Counted from the stretch's first letter, positions 1-5,909 are shown. The stretch is 5,909 nt of DNA from Alphaproteobacteria bacterium (GCA_030830465.1 JAURMY010000108.1:1-5909), one strand, 5' to 3'. The notes: generated from the sequence alone by a model not told the origin. Numbers and translations are program-made.

Positions 1-52
1 CGCAGATGGCCTTTGTCGGTCGCGGCTAAGGCGTCGCCCTTTTTCGCGGCGG

Positions 53-817
53 TCAGTTCAGGCGCAAGATCCTAAACACCGCAGAGGCCAGCCAACCGGC
101 CAGAATAGCGATGGTCAGCGACAGGATGCCGTAGATCAACGGCCGTTCATGGGCCAGATTGTAGATCCACCGTTCCAGCCCGACCTTTCGGACCGTGATG
201 GTGGTTTCGTATTCATCCACGACTTTCTGGTCGCGGGTCAAAAATATCCGCGCCAGATAATCCCCCTCGACCAGATTTGACGGCAGGGCGATCTGGGTGT
301 TGAACAATGTTTCATCCGCCAGTTCGACGATGCCGCCGCTTTGGGAATAAAGCCCGTTATTGTGCCGGATACGGATCACCGCATCGGTAAAGACTTCGGC
401 CTTTTCCGAGGCTTTTCCGGCCTCGCCGACATTGCGGATCATGTTGTTGATCGAGACCTTGTAGCGCAGGTCTTCGGTCTGGCTCAGCACCGTGTCCAGC
501 GGTGCGGTAGAGGCCACCGCATAAAAGCTGGGGGCGGCGTCAACCTCGATGGCATCGTGGTTCACCCAAATGCCCAGAATGCGTTCTTTGCGCCGGACCG
601 TAACGGCCTTTGACGGTCCTGCAACCGCAATCACAACCTGAAGCGGGCCACCTTCCGGCGGCGGCGATTCCCGTTTGACCGCACCGAAGATCAGAATGCC
701 GGTGCCGTCAAAATTCGCGGTGATCGCAACCCGGTTCTGGCTGAGACCGGCCACAACCTTTTCCTGCGCCATGGCAGGCGCGGCGAGGATCAACAGGGTC
801 AAAAGGATGCGAAACAT
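53..817 (-). CDS. TIGR02186 family membrane-anchored periplasmic protein
   Basis: This 254-residue protein matches my recollection of the alphaproteobacterial TIGR02186 / Alph_Pro_TM family, whose biochemical function is not known to me. It has an N-terminal signal peptide (hydrophobic residues 4-15, likely cleavage after APAMA at residue 17). A long soluble, beta-rich-looking region follows (about 18-225), with the family-like stretches GLSQNRVAI (24-32) and GIWVNHD (82-88). A single C-terminal membrane helix spans about 228-248 and ends in a short basic tail. The layout implies a periplasmic domain held to the inner membrane. The ATG lies in the stop of the upstream TauE/SafE gene (TGATG, one shared base) and is preceded by GGGAGG about six bases away, so the start is well supported. 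Coupled translation suggests it is an accessory subunit or partner of that exporter; this is inference. The family call is fairly secure, the role is not. Confidence 0.9.
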   Translation of the reverse strand: MFRILLTLLILAAPAMAQEKVVAGLSQNRVAITANFDGTGILIFGAVKRESPPPEGGPLQVVIAVAGPSKAVTVRRKERILGIWVNHDAIEVDAAPSFYAVASTAPLDTVLSQTEDLRYKVSINNMIRNVGEAGKASEKAEVFTDAVIRIRHNNGLYSQSGGIVELADETLFNTQIALPSNLVEGDYLARIFLTRDQKVVDEYETTITVRKVGLERWIYNLAHERPLIYGILSLTIAILAGWLASAVFRILRLN

Positions 818-1734
818 CAGTGGCCTCCCTTGCCCAGTGAAAACAGTTCGGCCGGTTCCAGCAACAGATCAAGCGCCAGCTTGCCGCAAACCGCCAGCAC
901 AAGCAGCGCCAGCAGAATTCGCAGTTGTTCGGCCTTCATCTTGACCCCGATCCGTGTGCCGATCTGTGCGCCGACAACGCCGCCGATCAGCAACAGAACC
1001 GCCAGCGCCATATCGACGGTATAGTTCGTGGTCGCGTGCATCAAGGTCGTGAACCCGGTGACAAAGATGATCTGAAACAACGAAGTCCCGATCACAACCT
1101 TGGTCGGCATGCCCAGCAAATAGATCATCGCCGGCACCATGATAAATCCGCCGCCCACGCCCATGATCGCGGCAAGCACGCCCACAAGGGCCCCGACCAT
1201 CAGGGGGGGAATCACGCTGATATAAAGGCCTGATGCGCGGAATTTCATTTTGAACGGCAGGCCGTGCACCCAATTGTGCTGGCGGCGCGGTGCCGGTTTG
1301 GCGTTGGGTTTGCCGGACCGGCGAATCGCGCGCAGGCTTTCAGCGAACATCAGGCTGCCGATGATACCCAGAAAAACCACATAACACAGCGTCACCAGCA
1401 GTTCGACCTGGCCGATGGACTTCAGATATTTGAAGACTTCCACCCCGACCGCGGCGCCCACAAGGCCGCCGATGAACAGGACTGTTCCCATCTTCAGGTC
1501 CACGGTCTTTCGCTTCAAATGCGCCAGAACGCCGGAAAAAGACGAGGCCACGATCTGGTTTGCTTCTGTCGCGACCGCGACAGCCGGAGGGATTCCGATG
1601 AAAAACAGCAAAGGCGTCATCAAAAACCCGCCGCCCACACCGAACATGCCGGACAAGACCCCAACGATCCCGCCAAGGCCGAGCAACAGAAACGCGTTTA
1701 CCGAAACTTCGGCGATAGGAAGGTAGATTTGCAT
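817..1734 (-). CDS. TauE/SafE (TSUP) family anion exporter, copy 1
   Basis: This 305-residue inner-membrane protein has the TauE/SafE (formerly DUF81) architecture of two homologous halves. Each half carries a GVGGGF motif early in it (residues 32-37 and 192-197). A hydrophilic, arginine-rich loop (about 135-167) joins the halves and is probably cytoplasmic. About eight hydrophobic segments are visible. Known family members export sulfite, sulfoacetate or related anions, or take up sulfur compounds; the substrate here cannot be read from sequence. The ATG has a GGGA Shine-Dalgarno-like element seven bases upstream. The N-terminus MQIYLPIAEVSVN matches that of copy 2 at 1879-2790, which supports the start. 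The stop overlaps the start of the TIGR02186 gene, so the pair is translationally coupled. Copy 1 is 65% identical to copy 2 over residues 1-300 without gaps. It differs most in the cytoplasmic loop and at residues 51-60 and 223-229. Confidence 0.93.
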   Translation of the reverse strand: MQIYLPIAEVSVNAFLLLGLGGIVGVLSGMFGVGGGFLMTPLLFFIGIPPAVAVATEANQIVASSFSGVLAHLKRKTVDLKMGTVLFIGGLVGAAVGVEVFKYLKSIGQVELLVTLCYVVFLGIIGSLMFAESLRAIRRSGKPNAKPAPRRQHNWVHGLPFKMKFRASGLYISVIPPLMVGALVGVLAAIMGVGGGFIMVPAMIYLLGMPTKVVIGTSLFQIIFVTGFTTLMHATTNYTVDMALAVLLLIGGVVGAQIGTRIGVKMKAEQLRILLALLVLAVCGKLALDLLLEPAELFSLGKGGH

Positions 1735-1738
1735 GGTG

Positions 1739-1758
1739 TCATCCCATAGGTGGAATGA
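1739..1758 (-). promoter_or_regulatory. Inverted repeat covering the TauE/SafE copy 1 ribosome binding site
   Basis: On the minus strand the arms TCATTCCA and TGGGATGA are separated by CCTA. As RNA this gives an 8-bp stem with one U-G wobble and a 4-base loop, ending four bases before the ATG at 1734. The 3' arm contains the only Shine-Dalgarno-like element (GGGA, 1742-1745). The hairpin could limit ribosome access, or the DNA could be a dimeric repressor operator. The pairing is seen directly; the role is inference. Copy 2 has no comparable hairpin at this position. Confidence 0.4.
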
Positions 1759-1771
1759 TCCTGCATTACAT

Positions 1772-1800
1772 TGTTTGAATGTGTTTGTTCAGACTGTTTG
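1772..1800 (-). repeat. Three CAAACA repeats in the TauE/SafE copy 1 leader
   Basis: On the minus strand CAAACA occurs three times in 29 bases (1795-1800, 1782-1787, 1772-1777), with start-to-start spacings of 13 and 10 bases. The stretch also contains CTGAA-N8-TTCAA, a short inverted repeat around the middle copy. It lies just downstream of the ATTTGTCGCA box, where a promoter spacer or -10 region would fall. A TGTAAT (1766-1771), five of six matches to the TATAAT consensus, abuts the last copy. It may be a regulator site or simply AT-rich promoter DNA. Confidence 0.25.
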
Positions 1801-1801
1801 C

Positions 1802-1811
1802 TGCGACAAAT
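1802..1811 (-). promoter_or_regulatory. Shared upstream box of TauE/SafE copy 1 (ATTTGTCGCA)
   Basis: The sequence ATTTGTCGCA on the minus strand recurs exactly at 2859-2868 upstream of the second TauE/SafE gene. In both places 56 bases separate it from the GGGA Shine-Dalgarno-like element (67 and 68 bases from the ATG). The conserved position suggests a common promoter element or operator. The internal TTGTCG matches a TTGACA-type -35 at four of six positions. No good -10 lies 16-18 bases downstream, so its identity as a -35 is unproven. Confidence 0.45.
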
Positions 1812-1878
1812 CGGAGCAAAATTGCGCCTGTTTCCTATTAAACACATCCCACGGCGGCGCGGCCCGGGTAAAACGGCG

Positions 1879-2790
1879 CTAAACCTTGTATAAAGAGAAC
1901 AATTCCGTCGGTTGAACAACCAGCCCAACGGCCAGTTTCAGACTGATTCCTACCACCATCAGGGCCAGCAGAATGCGCAATGTGTCGGCGTTCAGCTTGG
2001 CCCCGATCCGGGTGCCGATCTGCGCGCCAACCACCCCGCCGATCAGCAGAATAAAGCCCAACGCGAAATCGACCGAATAATTCTGCCCGGCCTGCATCAT
2101 CGTTGTATAGGCCGACATCAGGGTGATCTGGAACAAGGAGGTGCCGATCACAACCTTGGTGGGCATGCCCAGAATATAGATCATCGCGGGCAGCATCAGA
2201 AAACCGCCGCCGACCCCCATGATCGCAGACAGGATGCCGACGAAAATTCCGATCGCCAGCGGCGGGATCGCGCTGACATACATTTGCGATGCCCGAAAAC
2301 GGAACCGGAAAGGCAGGCCTTGGATCCAGCTGTGCTTTTTGCGTTTCACCGGAACATATGAATTGGTCTTGCGGCGCCGATAAGCGCTGATGGATTCTTT
2401 CAGCATCAGACTGCCGACGATCCCCAGCAAAAACACGTAACACAGGTTGATCAGCAGATCGACCTGCCCCAGCGACTTCAACAGCTTGAACACCTGCACG
2501 CCGATGGTTGACCCGACAAGCCCGCCCCCCAGCAGGACGCCGCCCATGGCAAAATCCACAGACTTGCGCTTGAGATGTGCCAGAAGCCCGGAAAAGGACG
2601 AGGCCACAATCAGGATGCCCTGCGTGCCGACCGCGATGGTTGAGGGAATGCCGACCATGAACAGCAGCGGCGTCAGAATGAAGCCGCCGCCGACACCGAA
2701 CATGCCCGACAAAATGCCGACCGAGGTGCCAAGTCCAAGGATAAGAAACAGGTTTACCGACACCTCGGCGATGGGAAGATAGAACTGCAT
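1879..2790 (-). CDS. TauE/SafE (TSUP) family anion exporter, copy 2
   Basis: This 303-residue paralogue of the exporter at 817-1734 has the same two-half membrane architecture, with GVGGGF at residues 32-37 and 192-197 and the shared block MPTKVVIGTSLFQI at 209-222. The central cytoplasmic loop (about 135-167) is more basic than in copy 1 and shares little with it. At residues 51-60 only three of ten positions agree: the polar TEANQ of copy 1 becomes TQGIL here. This could reflect a different substrate or regulation. The ATG at 2790 has GGGA eight bases upstream and its N-terminus aligns residue for residue with copy 1. It follows the PNP gene after a 90-base gap containing the shared ATTTGTCGCA box. 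It is likely an inner-membrane exporter of sulfite or a related sulfur anion by family membership; the actual substrate is unknown. Confidence 0.93.
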   Translation of the reverse strand: MQFYLPIAEVSVNLFLILGLGTSVGILSGMFGVGGGFILTPLLFMVGIPSTIAVGTQGILIVASSFSGLLAHLKRKSVDFAMGGVLLGGGLVGSTIGVQVFKLLKSLGQVDLLINLCYVFLLGIVGSLMLKESISAYRRRKTNSYVPVKRKKHSWIQGLPFRFRFRASQMYVSAIPPLAIGIFVGILSAIMGVGGGFLMLPAMIYILGMPTKVVIGTSLFQITLMSAYTTMMQAGQNYSVDFALGFILLIGGVVGAQIGTRIGAKLNADTLRILLALMVVGISLKLAVGLVVQPTELFSLYKV

Positions 2791-2858
2791 CGGGTGATTC
2801 CCTGAAAAGGATACCCTTCCCTTAAACCTGCAAGTCGGGAATGTTTAGGGTTATTCCA

Positions 2859-2868
2859 TGCGACAAAT
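2859..2868 (-). promoter_or_regulatory. Shared upstream box of TauE/SafE copy 2 (ATTTGTCGCA)
   Basis: This is an exact copy of the 10-base box at 1802-1811. It lies 12 bases beyond the PNP stop codon and 68 bases before the TauE/SafE copy 2 ATG. The 56-base spacing to the GGGA element (2799-2802) is identical to that in copy 1, although the intervening DNA has largely diverged. This points to a retained promoter or operator for the exporter genes, separate from the nucleoside operon upstream. Function is inferred from conservation only. Confidence 0.45.
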
Positions 2869-2880
2869 GCCCCGGGCGGT

Positions 2881-3684
2881 TCACAGTCCGCGCAAATAGC
2901 GGCGCAGGATGCGTTCAAGTTTGGCCGCCCCCAGTGGGGCCATCGCCTTGGTGTGTTCGTGGCTGATGTTTTCGCTGCTCAATCCGGCGGCCATATTGGT
3001 GATCGTGCTGATCGCCGCCACGCGCAGGCCCAGGAACCGCGCCAGGATCACCTCGGGCACTGTTGACATGCCAACCGCGTCGCCGCCCAGGATGCGGATG
3101 GCACGGATTTCAGCGGGGGTTTCAAAGCTGGGGCCGGAATACCAGGCATAGACGCCCTCGGCCAAAGGCAAGTCCTCGGCCTGGGCGGCGGCCCTTAGGG
3201 CGCTGCGCATGTCGGGGTCATGCGCCGTTGTCATAGGGACAAACCGGGCGTCCGAGGCCTCGCCGATCAAAGGGTTCAGACCGGAAAAGTTGATGTGATC
3301 CGACAGCAGCATCAGATCGCCGGGCGCGATATCCGCACGCATGGATCCCGCCGCATTGGTCACGATCAGTGATCCGGCGCCCAGCCCTTGCAGCACTTCA
3401 AGCGGCAGGCGCATGGCATCGCTGCGGCCGTTTTCATAGTAATGCGCGCGCCCGCCAAACACGGCCACTTGCACGCCTTTCAGTTAGCCGATCACCAGTT
3501 TCGGGTTATGCCCGGAAACGCCCGCGTGGGGAAAGCCGGGCAGGTCGCCGTAATCAATCGCAACCCCGTCCACCGCTTCGGCCAGATGGCCAAGACCCGA
3601 CCCCAGGATCAGGCCAAGCTCAACCGGATCGCGCCCGGCGCGGGCGCGGATCAGGGCCACAAGCTCGTCAACGCTCCTTGACAT
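2881..3684 (-). pseudogene. Purine nucleoside phosphorylase interrupted by an in-frame TAA
   Basis: The frame encodes a 267-codon trimeric-class purine nucleoside phosphorylase (PunA/XapA/human PNP type), a cytosolic enzyme that cleaves inosine and guanosine with phosphate. Codon 67 is TAA (3484-3486); reading resumes in the same frame with no frameshift. Residues matching the human active site are present: GSGLG at 28-32 (Ser29), His59, Arg79, His81, Tyr83, the TNAAG block at 109-113, Phe187-Glu188, Met206-Ser207, Asn230 and His242. Asn230 is the residue expected for 6-oxopurine specificity, unlike the Asp of methylthioadenosine phosphorylases. I chose the ATG at 3684 over the GTG at 3696 because GGAG lies six bases before it. 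It overlaps the upstream permease gene by 17 bases. As written, the product would be a 66-residue fragment lacking most of the active site. A sequencing error or readthrough remain possible; family identity is secure. Confidence 0.9.
3484..3486 (-). other. Premature TAA stop inside the PNP frame
   Basis: On the minus strand the reading is GGC TAA CTG AAA GGC (Gly-stop-Leu-Lys-Gly), between the LVIG and VQVAVFGG stretches of the enzyme. In human PNP the same position is a Phe in a variable surface segment (LVFG-F-LNG, from memory). One substitution would restore a sense codon; CAA, AAA or GAA are the nearest, and CAA to TAA would be a simple transition. No second disabling change is visible in the gene. 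Confidence 0.9.
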
Positions 3685-4636
3685 AGGGCTCTCCACCCGC
3701 TTTGGGGGGCACCGCCTTGCCGACGAAACCGGCCAGAATGACCACGGTCAGGATATAGGGCAGCGCTTGCATGAACTGAACCGGGATCGACCCGATGCCC
3801 GGCAGTTCCAGATTGGGAAAGCGGATCGAAATCGCCTCCAGCAGACCGAACAGCAGGCAGGCCCACATCGCAGACCAGGGCTTCCACTTGGCGAAAATCA
3901 ATGCCGCCAGCGCGATAAACCCTTTGCCGGCAGTCATGTTCTTCACAAAGCCGGCGTTCATACTGGTGGACAGATAGGCCCCGGCAATACCGCACAGGAT
4001 GCCGGTGATGATCAGGGCGCGATAACGCAGCCAGATCACCGAGATACCCGCCGTGTCCACCGCCTCGGGGTTTTCACCGACGGCGCGCAGACGCAGGCCG
4101 AACCGGGTGTGAAACAGCACCCACCACGACAGGGGCACCGCCAGAAACGCCACATAGGTGATGATCCAGTGACCGGACAAAAGCTCTGCATAGACCGGCC
4201 CCAGATAGGGGATGTCGCGCAGGCTGTCGGCAAAGGGCAGGATGATTTCACTGAACCGGGCATCGCCGTTCAGTTGCGGTGTTTGGGTGCCCTGACGGAA
4301 CCAGTTCAACCCGATCAAAGCGGTGCCGCCTGCGGCGATAAAGTTGATGGCAACGCCGGAAATCAACTGATTGCCCCGCAAAGAGATTGACGCAAAGCCA
4401 TGCAGCATCGCCAGCATGGTCGAGGCCCCGATGGCCGCTGCAAGCCCGACCCAGGCCGAACCGCTGACCGCCGCGACGGCCCCGGCGAAAAACGCCGCGA
4501 CCAGCATTTTGCCCTCAAGCCCGATATCAAACACCCCGGCGCGTTCGGAAAACAGGCCCGCCAGACAGGCCAGCAGCAAAGGTGTCGACAGCCGCAAGGT
4601 TGAATCGAACAACTGGATGACCGTGTTGAAATCCAT
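3668..4636 (-). CDS. Nucleoside ABC transporter permease, NupQ/YufQ type
   Basis: This 322-residue inner-membrane permease belongs to the branched-chain/simple-sugar permease superfamily. It resembles the second permease of BMP-family nucleoside importers (B. subtilis YufQ/NupQ, Lactococcus NupC). Diagnostic stretches are DIGLEGKM (37-44), LRGNQLISGVAIN (86-98), the ATPase-contacting loop LRAVGENPEAVDTAGIS (183-199) and GKGFIALAALIFAKWKP (237-253). About eight to nine hydrophobic segments are visible, and the length is typical. It would pair with the permease at 4636-5730 to form the membrane channel. The upstream stop and this start read GTGATG; I took the ATG (one shared base), but the GTG one codon earlier (4639) is equally possible. 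The Shine-Dalgarno match is weak (AAGG), consistent with translation coupled to the preceding gene. Its 3' end carries the PNP ribosome binding site. The exact nucleoside range cannot be read from sequence. Confidence 0.92.
   Translation of the reverse strand: MDFNTVIQLFDSTLRLSTPLLLACLAGLFSERAGVFDIGLEGKMLVAAFFAGAVAAVSGSAWVGLAAAIGASTMLAMLHGFASISLRGNQLISGVAINFIAAGGTALIGLNWFRQGTQTPQLNGDARFSEIILPFADSLRDIPYLGPVYAELLSGHWIITYVAFLAVPLSWWVLFHTRFGLRLRAVGENPEAVDTAGISVIWLRYRALIITGILCGIAGAYLSTSMNAGFVKNMTAGKGFIALAALIFAKWKPWSAMWACLLFGLLEAISIRFPNLELPGIGSIPVQFMQALPYILTVVILAGFVGKAVPPKAGGEPYVKER
3691..3694 (-). promoter_or_regulatory. Shine-Dalgarno site deciding the PNP start
   Basis: GGAG on the minus strand lies six bases upstream of the ATG at 3684, inside the end of the permease gene. 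A GTG at 3696 in the same frame would sit on top of this element, so the ATG is the better start and gives a protein beginning MSRSVDEL. Confidence 0.6.
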
Positions 4637-5730
4637 CACACACCGCCTTTCGCAAAGCGCAGGAATATCCGCGTGACCGGTACGCGCACAAGGTTTTCAA
4701 GCGCGCCGGTGAACAGGATCACCAGGGCCTGGATGACCAATATCATCTCGCGGCTGACGGTCGGCATGTCAAAGCTCAGGTCGAAACCGCCCTGATAAAG
4801 CATGCCGAACAGGATCGCGGCCAGAAACACGCCGATGGGGTGATTGCGCCCGATCAGGGCGACAGCGATGCCGATAAACCCGGCCCCCTCAACAGGGTCC
4901 AGAACAAGGCGTTTGCCTTCGCCCATCACCGTGTTCAGCGCCATCATCCCTGCCAGCGCACCGGAAATCGTCATGGCAATCATGGTGATCTTGAAGGCGG
5001 AAATACCGGCATAGGCGGCCGCACTTTCGCTGTGGCCAAGCGCGCGGATTTCATAACCCAGCCGCGATTTCCAGATCAGGAACCAGACCCCGACACAGGC
5101 CAGTATCGCCAGAATCAGGCTGACGTTGACCGGCGACCGCGGAAAATCAATGCCGAACCAGCCCAGCATTTCCTTGCCGGTCGGCAGTTCAGCGCCGGGC
5201 ACAAAGGCGCGGGTTTGCGGCGCCATCGAGCCCGGATCCTTGATCACGTTGACCAGCATGTAAACCAGCAGGGCCGAGGCAATATAGTTGAACATGATCG
5301 TCGTAATGACGATATGGCTGCCGCGCTTGACCTGCAAATAGGCGGGCACTGCGGCCCAGATGCCGGCAAACAGACCGCCCATGATGATCGCGGCGGGCAG
5401 GGCCAGTGTCCAATGCGGCCAGTCCACATACATACAGGCAAAGGCCACACCCAGTCCGGCCACACCGGCCTGACCTTCACCGCCGATGTTGAACAGGCGG
5501 GCGTGAAACGCCACCGCAACGGCCAGACCGGTGAACATGAAGTTGGTGGCGTAATAGAGCGTGTACCCTATGGCGCGCGGACTGCCGAGCGAGCCTTTGA
5601 GCATGATCATCATGGCCTTGATCGGGTCTTCCCCGATGAACAGCACCACCAGACCCGACACGAAAAAGGCCAGCAGCACGTTCAGAAACGGGATCAGTCC
5701 ATAGTCGGCCCATCTTGGCAGCTTGCCCAT
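4636..5730 (-). CDS. Nucleoside ABC transporter permease, NupP/YufP type
   Basis: This 364-residue inner-membrane permease is the larger partner in BMP-family nucleoside importers (YufP/NupP-like). Its diagnostic stretches are FNIGGEGQ (80-87), VKRGSHIVITTIMFNYIA (134-151), the cytoplasmic coupling loop RALGHSESAAAYAGIS (229-244) and GFIGIAVALIGRNHPIG (284-300). Hydrophobic segments lie at about 12-32, 64-76, 88-102, 108-130, 140-162, 203-220, 247-268, 284-314 and 329-345. A hydrophilic region at about 163-200 probably lies outside the membrane. The gene starts at a GTGATG junction with the upstream ATPase. I took the ATG at 5730; GTG at 5733 is also served by the strong GGAGG upstream. It works with the permease at 3668-4636. 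The neighbouring nucleoside phosphorylase favours nucleosides over sugars or riboflavin as cargo. This is a context argument. Confidence 0.92.
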   Translation of the reverse strand: MGKLPRWADYGLIPFLNVLLAFFVSGLVVLFIGEDPIKAMMIMLKGSLGSPRAIGYTLYYATNFMFTGLAVAVAFHARLFNIGGEGQAGVAGLGVAFACMYVDWPHWTLALPAAIIMGGLFAGIWAAVPAYLQVKRGSHIVITTIMFNYIASALLVYMLVNVIKDPGSMAPQTRAFVPGAELPTGKEMLGWFGIDFPRSPVNVSLILAILACVGVWFLIWKSRLGYEIRALGHSESAAAYAGISAFKITMIAMTISGALAGMMALNTVMGEGKRLVLDPVEGAGFIGIAVALIGRNHPIGVFLAAILFGMLYQGGFDLSFDMPTVSREMILVIQALVILFTGALENLVRVPVTRIFLRFAKGGV

Positions 5731-5909
5731 CACGCGGCCCCTCCGGTCATGCCGGCCATCAGCAGGCCCAGCTCTTTTTCATTGGTCTCAGCGGTGATCC
5801 GTTCACCGGCGATACTGCCGTCAAACATCACGGCCACGCGGTCGGTCAGGGACAAGATTTCGTCCAGTTCCACGCTGACCAGCAGGATCGCCTTGCCCGC
5901 GTCCCGCAG
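5730..5909 (-). CDS. ABC transporter ATP-binding protein, NupO/YufO type (C-terminal part)
   Basis: Only the last 59 codons are inside the window; the rest lies beyond the right edge. The fragment contains [19 protein letters not shown], then [12 protein letters not shown] and an [10 protein letters not shown] tail. This is the end of the second nucleotide-binding domain of a double-domain sugar/nucleoside ATPase (RbsA/MglA/YufO type). At the H-loop position this domain has VSVEL where an active domain has SHKL-like sequence, so the histidine is missing. That is usual for the second domain in this class. The TGA stop shares bases with the start of the next permease gene (GTGATG), and GGAGG for that gene lies within the last codons here. 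The protein would power the importer from the cytoplasmic face. The substrate-binding lipoprotein gene is not in the window and is probably further upstream. Confidence 0.88.
   Translation of the reverse strand: MRDAGKAILLVSVELDEILSLTDRVAVMFDGSIAGERITAETNEKELGLLMAGMTGGAA

Larger units (their letters stand above)
1735..1878 (-). other. Intergenic leader between the two TauE/SafE genes
   Basis: This 144-base gap separates the stop of copy 2 from the start of copy 1. It is clearly more AT-rich over 1745-1850 than the surrounding genes, as expected for a promoter region, and holds the box, repeat and hairpin listed separately. No GC-rich hairpin followed by a T-run was found, so read-through from copy 2 into copy 1 cannot be excluded. 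A separate promoter for copy 1 plus TIGR02186 seems likely but is inferred. Confidence 0.5.

Noticed and set aside
1..29. Possible end of a plus-strand gene (reading QMAFVGRG then TAA at 27-29).
   Set aside because: Codons look typical of this genome, but eight residues cannot identify a gene. The opposite strand reads equally well here, so nothing can be claimed.
30..45. GGCGTCGCC followed by CTTTTT as a plus-strand terminator.
   Set aside because: The stem is only three base pairs with a three-base loop, too weak to call, and there is no firmly identified plus-strand gene before it.
1..75. Minus-strand open reading (LTAAKKGDALAATDKGH-like) just beyond the TIGR02186 stop, suggesting a frameshifted extension.
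   Set aside because: That frame has a TAG shortly upstream and no start codon afterwards, and the TIGR02186 protein already has a normal-looking C-terminal helix and tail.
1264..1749. Long plus-strand open readings opposite the exporter, permease and PNP genes (for example 1264-1749, 1912-2361, 3767-4390).
   Set aside because: They are antisense to clearly recognisable proteins, have low-complexity Arg/Gln/His-rich translations typical of GC-rich shadow frames, and match no family I know.
1863..1868. CCCGGG palindromes after the TauE/SafE copy 2 stop and after the PNP stop (2871-2876) as terminators.
   Set aside because: They have no loop, no longer stem, and no T-run on the minus strand.
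2881..3474. A separate 197-residue gene starting at GTG 3474, downstream of the premature stop.
   Set aside because: It lacks the GSGLG phosphate-binding segment, starts mid-domain, has no correctly spaced Shine-Dalgarno, and is in the same frame as the upstream fragment. It is better read as the rest of the interrupted PNP.

Overview
The window looks like a piece of an alphaproteobacterial chromosome, most likely from Rhodobacterales (Roseobacter/Rhodobacter relatives). The DNA is GC-rich with strong G/C third-position bias. It carries a TIGR02186-type membrane protein, a family I know only from Alphaproteobacteria. Every gene that can be supported lies on the minus strand, so the window reads from right to left.

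The right half (about 5909 to 2881) is a nucleoside uptake and salvage operon. It holds the C-terminal end of an ABC ATPase, two permeases of the NupP/NupQ (YufP/YufQ, BMP-family) type, and a trimeric-class purine nucleoside phosphorylase (PNP). Junctions are tight: two GTGATG stop/start overlaps, then a 17-base overlap into PNP. The transporter would import nucleosides and PNP would split 6-oxopurine nucleosides into base and (deoxy)ribose-1-phosphate. The PNP frame is interrupted by one in-frame TAA (codon 67 of 267), while every active-site residue I could place on either side is intact. It is therefore a very recent pseudogene, a sequencing error, or a case of readthrough.

The left half (2790 to 53) holds two tandem TauE/SafE (TSUP) anion exporter paralogues, 196 identical residues out of 300 in a gap-free alignment made by eye, followed by the TIGR02186 gene. 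That gene starts in the last base of the nearer paralogue (TGATG overlap), so the two are probably made together. The family link suggests export of sulfite or another organosulfur or thiol-related anion, but nothing in the window fixes the substrate.

The two TauE/SafE genes share more than coding sequence. Each has the same 10-base box, ATTTGTCGCA, upstream, with exactly 56 bases between the box and a GGGA Shine-Dalgarno-like element in both. The leaders are otherwise largely different. The copy nearest TIGR02186 also has a predicted 8-bp hairpin covering its ribosome binding site. No convincing Rho-independent terminator, RNA gene, mobile element or CRISPR array was found. The first 52 bases hold nothing that can be assigned.
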